Below are positions 10,915-21,148 of a stretch of DNA of 64,000 nt, piece after piece; the first letter of the stretch is position 1, and each line of letters opens with the position of its first letter. A model generated the notes under the pieces. That model had not been told where the DNA came from. It was given only the letters and a program-made list of their open reading frames with translations, and made no database searches. Source of the DNA: Melanopsichium pennsylvanicum (lineage: Eukaryota > Basidiomycota > Ustilaginomycetes > Ustilaginales); assembly GCA_900208305.1 (NCBI GenBank), contig OAPG01000003.1, positions 434,001 to 498,000 on the forward strand, read 5' to 3'. The position numbers and the translations under genes were made by a program.

Positions 10915-12216
10915 ATGGTCTCTCAACAGCTCACAAGCAGCGCCGTATGGTCGCCAGTGGGCGCCGTCTTCGCCCTTTGCACTATGATGCTGCTTGCATC
11001 GCCATCCGCTGCTTTCGAGATGCCATCCTTCCTCAAGGCCACCCTCAACCCAAATGCTAATGGTGCCAACCAACCTACTGGGGCAACGGCTTACCAAGCT
11101 AACCAGCCTTTCGATGGAATTGAATTTCCTTTGTACGGACGCTTCGTCTTTCGTCCTGCCCTCTTCTGGATCGAAGGCGGCGTACTCGGATTCTGTGTAC
11201 TGTTCGTCCTCATCCACCTCGTGGGCAAGACCCGCAACCGTCAAATGGCCGAAAACTTTGCTTCTGGCGCCCTTTCCGTTCTCGAGCAAGAATTTGCTGC
11301 GGTTGCCAATAATGATGGCAAGGGACATCTCCTGTGGAATGGCGGTAACTCGGCCCTCATGTTTGCTTCTGGCCGACGAGGATGCAACAGCGTTCACGTC
11401 ACGTTCGACCTTATCCCGCGACACGATCCCATGGAAATCCTCTTTTCTCTCCTCAAGGATACTGTTATGGCCTCTTCCACCTCGTCATTCAGCGACACTA
11501 TCACCCTCACCTTCACTCTTCCCTCCACCTCGGATAATGTGTCGGGCATCTTTGCCCTCGTCAACAAGGGCGCTTTACAAAACACTCGCTCTGGTCGCTT
11601 CGACCTGACGTTTGCCAAAGTCAACGATTCTGACTCTACCGTCACCTCGCGTGGCCTATCCAAGCAGTGGGCCATCATGTCGGAATCGTCCGACCTCACC
11701 GACGGCTTCCTCGGCGAACCTGAGCAGAAAGGTGTCTCTCAACGCTCAAAACTTGGTCTCGTCGACCTGCTCGAAGGCCAAGCTGGCAGATTCCTCGACA
11801 GCCTTGTCCTTACTGATCAGCCTTTCATTCGCCCAACCAACGGCCCCATTCCTGCTGAGAAGCGCGAACGATTGCTCATCTTGACCCTGCAGGTACCCAA
11901 ATCGCGCAATGATGTACAAAAGGCAGTCGAGCTCCTCCAGCTTGGGTGCAATCTGGTCGATGCGCTCGACCGAGGCGTCATCAAGGTGCGCAACGAGACC
12001 CTGAACAAGTTGCGAAAGACGAGGGCTCAGGTGGACAAGGAGCTGTTGGAGGAAGCAACCAAAGAGCAGAGGGAGGCCGAGCAGGAGGCCAGGGAGGAGG
12101 CAAAGCGCAAGGCCGAGAAGGAAAAGTTTGACAAGTTGAGCCCGGCCGAGCAGGCCAAGCGTAAGGAAGTGGAGAGGAAGAGAGCCATGAAGAAGGGCGC
12201 TCAGAAGATGCGTTGA
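10915..12216 (+). CDS. CCDC47-like (DUF1682) ER membrane protein
   Basis: A 433-residue protein of the CCDC47/DUF1682 family. In animals CCDC47 is a calcium-binding ER protein and part of the PAT complex that helps multipass proteins insert. Here the start at 10915 gives a signal-peptide-like N-terminus (a hydrophobic stretch ending SPSAAFE), a second membrane segment near residue 85 (GGVLGFCVLFVLIHLVG), a cytosolic domain with RHDPMEILFSLL, and a long charged C-terminal coiled coil rich in Glu/Lys/Arg ending in KKGAQKMR. This order matches the family. The frame extends upstream to 10756 without a stop, but that would bury the signal peptide. Intronless. Confidence 0.85.
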   Translation: MVSQQLTSSAVWSPVGAVFALCTMMLLASPSAAFEMPSFLKATLNPNANGANQPTGATAYQANQPFDGIEFPLYGRFVFRPALFWIEGGVLGFCVLFVLIHLVGKTRNRQMAENFASGALSVLEQEFAAVANNDGKGHLLWNGGNSALMFASGRRGCNSVHVTFDLIPRHDPMEILFSLLKDTVMASSTSSFSDTITLTFTLPSTSDNVSGIFALVNKGALQNTRSGRFDLTFAKVNDSDSTVTSRGLSKQWAIMSESSDLTDGFLGEPEQKGVSQRSKLGLVDLLEGQAGRFLDSLVLTDQPFIRPTNGPIPAEKRERLLILTLQVPKSRNDVQKAVELLQLGCNLVDALDRGVIKVRNETLNKLRKTRAQVDKELLEEATKEQREAEQEAREEAKRKAEKEKFDKLSPAEQAKRKEVERKRAMKKGAQKMR

Positions 12217-12579
12217 AGGCTGGACAGTGACACCGATGCGTGTCAGATGTACGACTTACGGCGCGTCTGTGGGAATGCCGCTGTTTTGTAGATAGCATTC
12301 AAAAAGTTCATGGAAGTCATTCTGTCAAAATACCTGCCAGTGCACTGTGGTATTGCTGGTCATTATCTCTGATTCAGAGACAACACTACTGCAAATCGAG
12401 TAACCCGAGGTTGGACATGCTCGCATCGCAAGCTCGGGCAGGGCCTGTGAGGCGACAACAGTTGCTTTCGCGCAGTTGTTTGTTGTTCAAGTCTGAAATC
12501 GGTGTCTTATTACCCTTTGCTGAAGATGGCGGCCAATCAAACATTCCTCGGATTTGGGATAGCCAACTTCATGGACCGA
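12217..12579. other. Convergent 3' intergenic region
   Basis: About 360 bp between the stops of the CCDC47-like gene (plus) and the DUF4870-like gene (minus). A plus-strand open frame at 12240-12818 overlaps the DUF4870-like exon antisense and has no recognisable domain. Probably only terminators. Confidence 0.45.
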
Positions 12580-13291
12580 CTATTCTTCGCCAACCCATCT
12601 GGACGCGATATCACCAATGTGTGGCAGGTATGGATTTCTCGATAGCGAGGGTGCCGATTTGTGAGCCGTTGAGCTGTTGGGTCAACATCAGGTGGGAGAC
12701 TTATGTCATTGTCAGCGCTTCTTATTTCCAAATATACTTTTTGAGCCTCTGTCTCTATGATGGCCTTTCGCTCGTCGTTTTATTGTCTACTTACGCATTG
12801 ACCCAGAAATACCCGTAAGCGCCCATGCAGACCAACAATCCGATCGTTTTCAGCCCTAGCATCGACCTCAAAAACCACACTAGCACGATGAGCGAAGCAC
12901 CACTTATGCCTGCCTGATATGCATGAAAGCGTGCGAGGTCGTTCTCTGTCTCCCAGATGAGCACAAAGGCGGAACTGAAGGGAGGGAGGGCCCAGGCGAT
13001 TGCGCAGATGCTAGACAAACTCCATGATTGAGAGGTGCTGAAGGATTGAGTAAGGCCTCCACCGCCATTACCGCCTTGAAGCGAGGATAATTGTGGCTGT
13101 TGCCAAGACGGAGCAGAGCGAGAAGGATGCGATTGAGACTCGAGCGATGATGATGCGTCAAAGACTAGATCGTTGTTGGCGGCAGGTGCATGTTGATATG
13201 ATTCAGTTGCGTAGCGTGGGTCGAGGTCCTCGTCGAGTGACTCACGGTAATTACCATCATTTCCAATTAGAGGCCGCTTTTGATCTGACAT
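12580..13291 (-). CDS. DUF4870/UPF0132-like small membrane protein (2 exons)
   Basis: The gene is on the minus strand with exons 13291-12795 and 12673-12580; the GTAAGT donor and CAG acceptor join in phase to 591 nt, or 196 residues. The N-terminal half is polar (Ser/Gln/Asn/Gly). The C-terminal half has three or four hydrophobic helices with the motif ENDLARFHAYQAG, typical of DUF4870/UPF0132 proteins in which a charged loop precedes RFHA-x-Q. The second exon adds a short tail, PYLPHIGDIASRWVGEE, that I recall as typical of the fungal family. The function is unknown. A longer single-exon frame starts at 13501 but adds unconserved residues. Confidence 0.7.
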
Positions 13292-13884
13292 TTTTGCTGC
13301 TATACCTTCGGTCTGGATGGTATGTGAGAACAAGATAGAGATCAACAAAAATAGGAAAGTGTTGAATGCAAACCACAGCCGAGAGAAAACAACACCGTTC
13401 CAATGGTTGGCTCGCGAGTTCCAAGTTGCATGCAGCCTGCGCACCTTTCCGGGCGATAGAAAAAGCACTTTTTCTTTCTTCTCTTGGTGGCAATTTGGCA
13501 CATGGCTCGAGCGCTTGCAAGCTCCATATTATTCTCGGCACAGAAGCGGTTTCGGGGAAAATCTTGTGCTCTACTGTACACCTGCCGTCATGCCTCCACA
13601 ATCGCTAAGACGCCGAATCAAGGAAAAGTTGAACTGCTGCCATGTGCAGTAGAAGTACCTGCATCCAACCTAAAGAAGGCTTTCCGGAGCTACATATTAC
13701 TGTACGTCTGGCTGCAGCAGCAGTAATTTAGTTGATGTTGATGGCTCCCACTTTCTGAGGACGTCACTCAGACAAGCTATCCTACCTGCCACACCGTTCA
13801 TCATCTATCGACTTCTAAAATCCAGTTAAAGTTATATACCCAGCCTACTCCTCTCCGCATCAGAACCGGAATAGCTCAGCCATC
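13292..13884. other. Divergent promoter region
   Basis: About 590 bp between the divergent DUF4870-like gene and phospholipase C. A TATA-like run (GTTATATACC) lies near 13831-13840, about 50 bp before the phospholipase C start codon. No gene supported. Confidence 0.45.
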
Positions 13885-15651
13885 ATGTCCAACAATACCG
13901 ACCCCCATACAAAGGATGGCGATCCCGCCCCCTCCATCCTCACTTCAAAATTTGCTAAACTGAACCCCTTCTCCCGCACCGGTGCCTCTGATCCCGAAGG
14001 TGGAGGCGACAATCTCGGTGAGGAAGTCGAATTCGACAGTATCGCTGGTGGTGGACACGCTGCTCGCCGAACCAAGATCACCAAATCCGAGCTCCGCGTC
14101 TCTCACGCCCTCCGAAAGTTCCTGGTCCAAGAAAACATCATTGCCGCTTCTGATGCTACTTTGGACGATCCAAAAGCAGCTAGCAGCGACGCACTCAAGG
14201 CTTTGGTGGACAAGTCCCACATTGACGTGCCTGAATACGTCCGCGATCGTTCTAGGCCATTGAGCGAGTACTTTATCTCGTCTTCTCACAACACGTACCT
14301 CCTCGCACATCAGTTGTACGGAAGCTCGTCAGCGGTGGCCTATGAACATGTTGTCGTCACCGGAGCAAGGTGTGTCGAGATCGATGCGTGGGACGATGAA
14401 GACAACCTTTCCGAGCCCAAAGTGACGCATGGTTACACGCTTGCTTCACACATCCCCTTCCGCGCTGTGTGCGAGACCATGAAGCAAGCCATCCGAAAGG
14501 AAGAAGAAGAGGCTAAACTTGACCCATCCTTTAAGGTCGCACCCGTTCTCCTTTCTCTCGAGAACCACTGTAGCCACGCCGGTCAAAAGCGGTTGGTGGA
14601 GATCATGCACGAAGTCTGGGGAGACTTGCTCATCTCTGGTCCGGTAGACAAGAGTGAACCCGCTTCGGAACACACCGCACTCGACCACCTTGGAGCAAAG
14701 ATCGCAGTGATGGTCGAATTCCACCCTTCCTCCCAACCACCTGTCGAAGAGGCCGAGGAGGAAGACGATCAAGAGGAGAAAGAAAACAAAGCCAAACGTA
14801 ACGAGGCGAAGAAGGCGGGCATCATTCCCGAACTGTGTGCGTTGGGCGTGTACGCTCAAAGCGTCAAGCCCACCAACGATTCTTGGTACACCTCGACGCT
14901 CACCAACGGCCCACACGATCATTTGATCAACATCTCCGAAACGGGTCTTTTGGACTTGCTTCCAAAACAGGCAAAGGCCATCCAGAAACACAACGCGGAA
15001 CACCTCATGCGGGTATATCCAAAAGGTACTAGGATCAGCTCAAAAAACCTTAATCCGGTTCCATTCTGGGGTGTTGGAGCGCAGGTATGTGCGCTCAACT
15101 GGCAAACATTCGACCACAGCGTGCAATTGAACGAAGCGCTGTTCTCGGGATCGGATGGATACGTCCTCAAACCTCCTGGCTTGAGGATGGGGGGTGATGG
15201 AAATACATCACTCGGAAAGCACAGACTGAAGCTTCACATTGCAGGCGCAACCGACCTTCCGCTCCCCCAGGGACGTGAGGCAGACGAAATCCGTCCTTAT
15301 GTAACCTGCACCCTTAGCCTCCCGATGGATCTCGAGCAGGAGCCACCGAAACAAAAGACAAAGCCGTACAAACAGCACAAACTCGGAATCGTCCACAAGG
15401 GCGAACAGCCCATTCCTACCGATCCCATCTGGCACGAAACGCTCGAGTGGGAATTTGAACACGACGAATTGGCTTTCCTTCGAATCCTCATCAAGAGCGA
15501 TGACAAGTTTGCCAGAAATCCACTCTTTGCCGTGGCCGCAGTAAGGCTCGTGTATGCAGCCCAAGGCTGGAGATTCATTCGCTTGCTCGATTTGAAGGGT
15601 AGAGAAACCCATTCCACTTTGCTGGTGCGATTTGAGTTTGAGAGGCTCTAA
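13885..15651 (+). CDS. PLC1: Phosphoinositide-specific phospholipase C
   Basis: A calcium-dependent enzyme that cleaves PI(4,5)P2 into IP3 and diacylglycerol at membranes. The 588-residue intronless frame contains the X domain from about 123, with the catalytic histidine pair in SSSHNTY (His135) and VTHGYTL (His182); an acidic Glu/Asp/Lys linker (about 290-315); the Y domain with VYPKGTRISS and NPVPFWGVGAQ; and a C2 domain from about 450 (LKLHIAGATDLP). There is no recognisable PH domain and only a short N-terminal segment before X, so it is more compact than yeast Plc1. The symbol is by family analogy. Confidence 0.9.
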   Translation: MSNNTDPHTKDGDPAPSILTSKFAKLNPFSRTGASDPEGGGDNLGEEVEFDSIAGGGHAARRTKITKSELRVSHALRKFLVQENIIAASDATLDDPKAASSDALKALVDKSHIDVPEYVRDRSRPLSEYFISSSHNTYLLAHQLYGSSSAVAYEHVVVTGARCVEIDAWDDEDNLSEPKVTHGYTLASHIPFRAVCETMKQAIRKEEEEAKLDPSFKVAPVLLSLENHCSHAGQKRLVEIMHEVWGDLLISGPVDKSEPASEHTALDHLGAKIAVMVEFHPSSQPPVEEAEEEDDQEEKENKAKRNEAKKAGIIPELCALGVYAQSVKPTNDSWYTSTLTNGPHDHLINISETGLLDLLPKQAKAIQKHNAEHLMRVYPKGTRISSKNLNPVPFWGVGAQVCALNWQTFDHSVQLNEALFSGSDGYVLKPPGLRMGGDGNTSLGKHRLKLHIAGATDLPLPQGREADEIRPYVTCTLSLPMDLEQEPPKQKTKPYKQHKLGIVHKGEQPIPTDPIWHETLEWEFEHDELAFLRILIKSDDKFARNPLFAVAAVRLVYAAQGWRFIRLLDLKGRETHSTLLVRFEFERL

Positions 15652-15719
15652 ACCTGTAAGCTCTTGTAGACAAACACTCGTTTTTGATGGAACTTGCTTT
15701 AATGGGACAAAGAAGAAAT

Positions 15720-15827
15720 TGATGTGTGATGTGTGATGTATGATGTATGATGTATGATGTATGATGTATGATGTATGATGTATGATGTATGATGTATGAT
15801 GTATGATGTATGATGTATGATGTATGA
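15720..15827. repeat. 7-bp microsatellite (TGATGTA)n
   Basis: About fifteen tandem copies of a 7-bp unit, the first two variant (TGATGTG), lying between the convergent stops of phospholipase C and the Pso2-like gene. Read on the minus strand it is open in all frames and gives artefactual YIIHHTS heptads. Confidence 0.95.
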
Positions 15828-15877
15828 CTTTGCTAAACAAACCAATGCGAACGAGACGACAAAAAGGGTTTTCAAGG

Positions 15878-18505
15878 TTACCAATACGTGAGCGCCCTAT
15901 TCTCCAACTCGCCCAACCCGTTCTTCTCCCTTCTGCGCTTCTCCAACATCCACTTGTCAAACCACTTTGCCATTTTGGCCCTGCTGTTGGGACTACCCAC
16001 GTTGACCGTGGCAATAATCCGATCGTACCTTGTACACAATGCAAATGCTGTCAATTCGAAGAAACTCGAATGCTCCGAGTAAGGTACTCCGTATATCATG
16101 TAATCAGGCGTACTATCCCTGGTCGGATACAGATTCTGCCAGCTGAACGATCTGGATTGGTTCCATTGTATTAGCCTGTCAAGACTAGGAGAGACTATAT
16201 CCATTCCGGCTGGTGGCTTGTACGTCCATCCTGTGGGGCGAAATGCGACTGCATGGGTGAAATCGTATCCGCGTGTGCGCAGTGCCGCGACCACGTCTCG
16301 AAGACCTTCGCCGTTGATGGCGTGAAGATTCGTGACGTGAACTGAGGCAGAGGGAGACCGAGTGAGAAGGGAATGCAGTTCAGGATCTTCAAGCTGAGCG
16401 TAGACCCGGTACTTGCGCGAGTCCATGCAGAAGATTTTCGATCTCATGGCTCGGGCGACGGCTTTGACTATGCGCTCTTTGCCAATCGTATAGGTACCGA
16501 TGACGACAAGAAGGCGGCCGCCATCACGACGACGAGCCGATGAGACGGCATCGCGGGAGGATTCCGAATGCTTGGCGAGCCAGTTTGATGCGTTCATCTT
16601 GCCCTCGGTATCCGTGGACTGGACAACTTCTCCCGTATCGCCTTCCCCGTTGACCTCTTGTGCAGCAGCAAAGGCTGCCTGCTTTGCGTCTGCATGTTCG
16701 CATTCAATCTTGACTTTTGGCTTCACTTGCTCTAAGTCGAATTCGAGCAAAGCATCCTCGCAGGGCTCAAGCTTGACACGGGGTGCGGGCGACTCGCTCG
16801 CAGGGCTTTCGTAGGTTCCGTCTTCTTCGCCAGCCATGTCCCCGTCCTGCTCGCCGAGGAAGAGATCTTCCTCATCGTAATCCAGGCTATCTTCTTGCGT
16901 TTCTTCCTGCTTGACGGAGGCTACATCTGATGCATCTTCTATCTTCTTTTCTCTGAGACTGGAATCCCGGAACACGGACGGTGGTGGCAGCGCCGACGAG
17001 GAGCCATCGGGGTTCTCCATCTTGGTATTGAACCATCCCTTGAAAGCATCGGCCGATGCGCTATCGTACTCAACCTTGCCTTTTTGTTTGATCCTACGTG
17101 GCGGAGCTGTTCTCCAGTCTTCTTCGTATTGCCCATCTTGCGCCTTCTGCTTGGCTGCGCAATTGACCTTGAGCTGTTCGGCGGGCACGATCTGCCGCAC
17201 AAGCTCGGCACATGCTTCGATGACCTGATCCTGGGCTGGAAAGCAGTATCTTGGATTGCAGTAGGTGGTATCGAGATAGATGATGTCGAGCTTCTTGCCA
17301 GCGATAGATGGATGGTTGGTGTGGACCGGGCTGGCACGAAAGTCGCCGCAGTGTAAATAGCGAAAGATCCGGCCTGTGCCAATGAAAGGGCTAGCATGGT
17401 TGCGCGAGAGCAGCTGCGATGTCTGGGGACCTTCAAAAAGGAAGAGACAGGAGCCAGGGCAGTGGTTGGCTTCGATGCAGGTGACCATCACACCGCCGCT
17501 GTCAGGGACCGGGACAGCCACTTCCATCGGTAGCGGCTTGAGCCATTGCGGATCGACACCGAGATGGGTGCGGCAGAGGTTAGCCGTGGTGACACTGCTG
17601 TAGATTGGACCGTGGTTCCAATTGGCAGTCATTCCACCATAGTGATCGCTGTGGAAGTGGGTGAGAAAGTAGCCGCGACAGCCTTCGATTTTGCCGAAGC
17701 GAAAAGCGTCGACGGTGAGCGGCATGCCTTCGAGCGCTTTGTAAAAGGGTGCTGTGCGAGCCTCGGGTCGTGATCGTGCTTTGCCGCGATAATTGGCAGC
17801 TTCGACTGCGTCTGCTGTGGCCCATTGTTTGGATTTTGAGTGCGACTTCATGAGCACTGTGAAAGCTGAGGATGCCGCGCGCTTGGCTGAGGACAAGATG
17901 GAGGATGGTGTGTTTCCGGCCTGTGGTGGAGGTGCGGTCTTGGAGGAGATGCTTGAGCCTGAGTTCGTGTCATTTGTGGGAGCAACGATGACATCGAGTG
18001 TTGAGGCCAGCTCGGATATTGATGTGAGTTTGACTGGCTGTGAATGCAACGAGGCGTCTGTTGGAGATTGTTTCGAAGGTATGAGTGTTGGAGCCGATGA
18101 GCATGACTGGCCTGGTACATCCTTGGTGGGTGTTGCAAATTCCTCATTGACGTGATCTCGCAGCACTTGCGGCTCTGTTGGGACTGAACTGGCAGCGTCG
18201 AGACAGGTATTGACATGTGCTTGAACGGTGTTGAAGGGAACGTTCTTTCCGCAGATGGGACATTCTGCTGTACACTTGGTCTTGGTCTGATTCTGGTTGG
18301 ATATAGCTCGGACGGGTATGTTCTGATCTGAATGTGAGCGGTTCGATGGTTCTGCTGGCGAAGGAATGGATGCTGTCGGTCGTCCATTGCCAAAGAAAGA
18401 AAGTAGAGAAGGCTGAGCTGAGCCGATTGTAGCTGGCTGATTAGAAGGGCTCGAGGAAGTGAGCTTTCTCCTTTTTTGAGGAGAGGCTACAGCTGATGGT
18501 GCCAT
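15878..18505 (-). CDS. PSO2: Pso2/Snm1 DNA interstrand-crosslink repair nuclease
   Basis: A nuclear 5' exonuclease of the metallo-beta-lactamase/beta-CASP family, needed for repair of interstrand crosslinks. The 875-residue intronless frame shows, in order: a basic patch QKRRK (10-14); a PIP-box-like QPSLLSFF (31-38) for PCNA; a UBZ-type zinc finger CPICG...H...C (about 82-101); the MBL motif THFHSDHYGG (about 282-291); and a C-terminal DRMBL part with VGTYTIGKERI and PYSEHSSFFEL. A long acidic insert (about 540-640) splits the nuclease domain. The UBZ plus PIP layout is the one of vertebrate SNM1A. Confidence 0.93.
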   Translation of the reverse strand: MAPSAVASPQKRRKLTSSSPSNQPATIGSAQPSLLSFFGNGRPTASIPSPAEPSNRSHSDQNIPVRAISNQNQTKTKCTAECPICGKNVPFNTVQAHVNTCLDAASSVPTEPQVLRDHVNEEFATPTKDVPGQSCSSAPTLIPSKQSPTDASLHSQPVKLTSISELASTLDVIVAPTNDTNSGSSISSKTAPPPQAGNTPSSILSSAKRAASSAFTVLMKSHSKSKQWATADAVEAANYRGKARSRPEARTAPFYKALEGMPLTVDAFRFGKIEGCRGYFLTHFHSDHYGGMTANWNHGPIYSSVTTANLCRTHLGVDPQWLKPLPMEVAVPVPDSGGVMVTCIEANHCPGSCLFLFEGPQTSQLLSRNHASPFIGTGRIFRYLHCGDFRASPVHTNHPSIAGKKLDIIYLDTTYCNPRYCFPAQDQVIEACAELVRQIVPAEQLKVNCAAKQKAQDGQYEEDWRTAPPRRIKQKGKVEYDSASADAFKGWFNTKMENPDGSSSALPPPSVFRDSSLREKKIEDASDVASVKQEETQEDSLDYDEEDLFLGEQDGDMAGEEDGTYESPASESPAPRVKLEPCEDALLEFDLEQVKPKVKIECEHADAKQAAFAAAQEVNGEGDTGEVVQSTDTEGKMNASNWLAKHSESSRDAVSSARRRDGGRLLVVIGTYTIGKERIVKAVARAMRSKIFCMDSRKYRVYAQLEDPELHSLLTRSPSASVHVTNLHAINGEGLRDVVAALRTRGYDFTHAVAFRPTGWTYKPPAGMDIVSPSLDRLIQWNQSRSFSWQNLYPTRDSTPDYMIYGVPYSEHSSFFELTAFALCTRYDRIIATVNVGSPNSRAKMAKWFDKWMLEKRRREKNGLGELENRALTYW

Positions 18506-18969
18506 CTCGTCGATGCATGGCTTCGCTGTCGGTTCTTGAAGATATCAAGGTTGGTGTGAGGTCAAAAGGTGGAAAGTGGTGTTAAGACGGTGTCAGTCGA
18601 ATGCTACAAGGACAAGTGGCTGAGTCGGAGCCTGCGTCTGCCTGTGGAGGTGCATTAAGCGTGCAGCTGCATAAATTTGTTATATTTTCTTTTTGAATTC
18701 TTTTTTTTTTTGCCACATTTTTGGTGCACTCATCAACTCTGTGACTTGTCAGGGTTCGAAATTTCCTCTTGGAATTGACTGAGAGCCACACTCAAATCAC
18801 GTGCAATTTTTTTTGCAATGTTAGTTTGCGTGACGCAGGGGCCGCCAAGCTCAACTTGGAAACGCATACAGTGGATCGTGGTCAGCTGTTATTCTCTTTG
18901 GTCCATCCGTCTGACTTTGGAGATCTTTTTTCACACCATCTCTCGACGCCGTCTTACATACACACAATA
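18506..18969. other. Divergent promoter region
   Basis: About 460 bp between the Pso2 start (minus) and the V-ATPase subunit f start (plus). It includes T-rich runs near 18693-18711 and 18808-18816. No gene supported. Confidence 0.45.
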
Positions 18970-19371
18970 ATGTCGATGGCACGACCCGTAGTCGGCAGCG
19001 GTCTCGGTAAGTTCGCAACCCAATAAGCGCGAAGAGGAGCTCCTAAATACGAGCTCCTAAATACGAGCGCAAAATGGATGCTAATTCATTACCTTATCCT
19101 CACCCATACAAACGAATCCCACTCTTTCCATATGACGGCAACAGCCAGCTGCTGCACAGTAGTCTCTGTATTTGGCGCGATCATCCTGTCCATCTTCGGC
19201 TATGGATTCTCACATAATTGGCCAGCACTCATGGGCAGTACCGAAGATCCAGAAGACGGTCTGGCAGTCGGATCAACCTGCTATATCGCTGCATTGATCT
19301 ATCTCGGCTTCATCGCATTCTGCGGCTGCCAGCTGGGCGTTCACCGAAGATATAGTCGCATTCAACTGTGA
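18970..19371 (+). CDS. V-ATPase V0 subunit f / RNase kappa-like small membrane protein (2 exons)
   Basis: A short protein rebuilt from exon 1 (18970-19006, 37 nt) and exon 2 (19145-19371). The GTAAGT donor and AACAG acceptor join in phase, giving 264 nt for 87 residues. It resembles yeast YPR170W-B, identified as subunit f of the vacuolar ATPase V0 sector, and animal RNASEK. It keeps the N-terminal ARPVVGSG, a Cys-Cys pair at the start of helix 1 (ASCCTVVSVFG), the NDPEDG-like loop (TEDPEDGLAVG) and a second helix ending CQLGVHRR. Neither exon alone looks like the family, so splicing is essential to see it. It would sit in the vacuolar membrane. Confidence 0.85.
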
Positions 19372-21148
19372 TTCAACGCCAACACTCTCACCAAAGATCT
19401 ACGTACTTAGACGACCTACGTCGATTCCATCTCGGACAGCCGCCCCGGACGCATCCCTTCAACCACTCTGTTTATACCATCTTCAGCATCATTCAATGCA
19501 TACAGTCCACTTCCAGCTACAAAGGCATTTATTTTCTGCCCTTCTCTTTTGTGTTTACACTTTTGTTTGGGCAGTATGATATTAGTCGTAGTGCGTGTAT
19601 CCCGTCCAAGTGTACGTCGGAGAGTGTCGAATCTTGCAAATCGCTCGGTCTTTTTAGCAATTTTGTACGAAGTTGCACAGCTTCAGAGGACTGCATGCAT
19701 ATACACCTGGCTGACGAAATGCAGTCGCTTTGATCGATTTCGATGTCGTCCGTCAAGACTGATAATGGTTGTTGTCATCGAAGGCTAAAAGCAGTACCAA
19801 TCAGATAAGTTGTGATTGCAGACTCGGAAGCATGTAGGCTGGACCAGCTTCATGGTGCGCATAAGCACGTGCGTAGTTCTGACCTTGTGGTTGCACAACC
19901 AGCAGGCTCCGCTTTCATTTCAAAATAACGCCGCCAAGACGTCAAGAAGGCTTATGATCGGCCGATTGCTATCATGCTATCGGTGATGCGATAAAATAAA
20001 GAACGATGAGCCCTGCGGTTCATTTCATGAGAACCGCGGAACTGAGGTCATACAGATGGAAGCAAGACAACCGTAGCGGCATTCGATTTGCGGTTAGGGT
20101 GGTGGAGAAAGCATTTGGGCGGAGCCGCGGCCTTGTAACTTGTGTGTGTTATACAGTAAAGTACAGTAATATATTATTAATACAGTCCAATGCCTCAATG
20201 CCTCTTCTTACAAAGGCACCGACATTGAAAAGGCGTCCTGCCCTCGGCTCTTAAAAAAAGAAACAAAGGTCTTTCGCTGTTACAGGAAACGCGGCTCGGA
20301 ACACAAAATGGCTTATGAAGGCACGAAAGGGTGAATGCGGTCTGTGGATGATGCATATTAATTCTTAAGAACAAAACCAAATAAATAAAACCGAGCGGCT
20401 CATGCAGGAGCCGACGTTGCGAGCAGCGGCAGCACGCTTTCCAAGCTAAACTAAAGTATACAGTATTGACAACCTACCTGTACGAGTGTGTGTGTTAACG
20501 TGAAAAGCTTTTTGCACCTGTACTGCTGCTTGGGGTATCCAAAATGCCGGTCTTGCAATAAACGTGGTTTCTCGGATCGGAAACAGCGGCCGGCGTCGCA
20601 GAAATAAGATGACGATGCAGCCGTTAAACTGCTGGAATGTTGCCAACTGCTACACCCTAAACAGCGGTTACTGTAGCAAGAAATCATGACGGTGGTCTCC
20701 CAAGCCGAAAGCGCCACGCCCTTGGCCAAGCCTCAGAGACAAATTGTCATACCCCTTCCCCCGTTGGTCTGTTTAGATGGTGTCCACCTTGATATGTCGT
20801 GAGCATGGGCTTCCTCGCTTGCACACCAAGGAACGCTCACCCCCAAGAATGGATACCTTTCCACCAAGTTGTTCCATGGTCGCACTGCCAAGTCTGAGAG
20901 CTGTGCACACGTCTTCTTGTCCATCCTTCGCTATGTAGCGCAACTTTTGTTGTATCCTGAGGCTGTCGTCGACGTTGTTGGTCCAAGTATAAATACCCGG
21001 AGGCTCATCTGTGATCATCAACTCGCCGACCCAACTCAATGCTCCCTTGCAATCATAACGACACGCAACGGTCCACTATCCTACCCTGCAGGACTGACAC
21101 TCTGATCCACTGCACTGCCCTTCGCTGGCGCACCCATCTCCACCATCC
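19372..21148. other. Long intergenic region
   Basis: About 1.8 kb with no supportable gene. Short open frames on both strands have no recognisable domains. A 7-bp inverted repeat (GCGGTTC / GAACCGC) lies near 20017-20038. The right end is the promoter of the P450 gene. Confidence 0.5.
20988..20995 (+). promoter_or_regulatory. TATA box of the P450 gene
   Basis: TATAAATA about 150 bp before the ATG at 21149, correctly placed for a promoter with a moderate leader. Confidence 0.5.

Noticed and set aside
12240..12818. 192-codon plus-strand open frame
   Set aside because: It overlaps the second exon and intron of the DUF4870-like gene on the other strand and has no domain.
15208..16044. 278-codon minus-strand frame with YIIHHTS repeats
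   Set aside because: Produced by the 7-bp microsatellite and antisense of phospholipase C and PSO2.
18750..18775. GGTTCGAA-like word resembling a tRNA T-arm
   Set aside because: No cloverleaf could be formed around it; no tRNA gene was found in the window by eye.
20017..20038. Hairpin GCGGTTC/GAACCGC between genes
   Set aside because: Only 7 bp, isolated and without context; could be chance.
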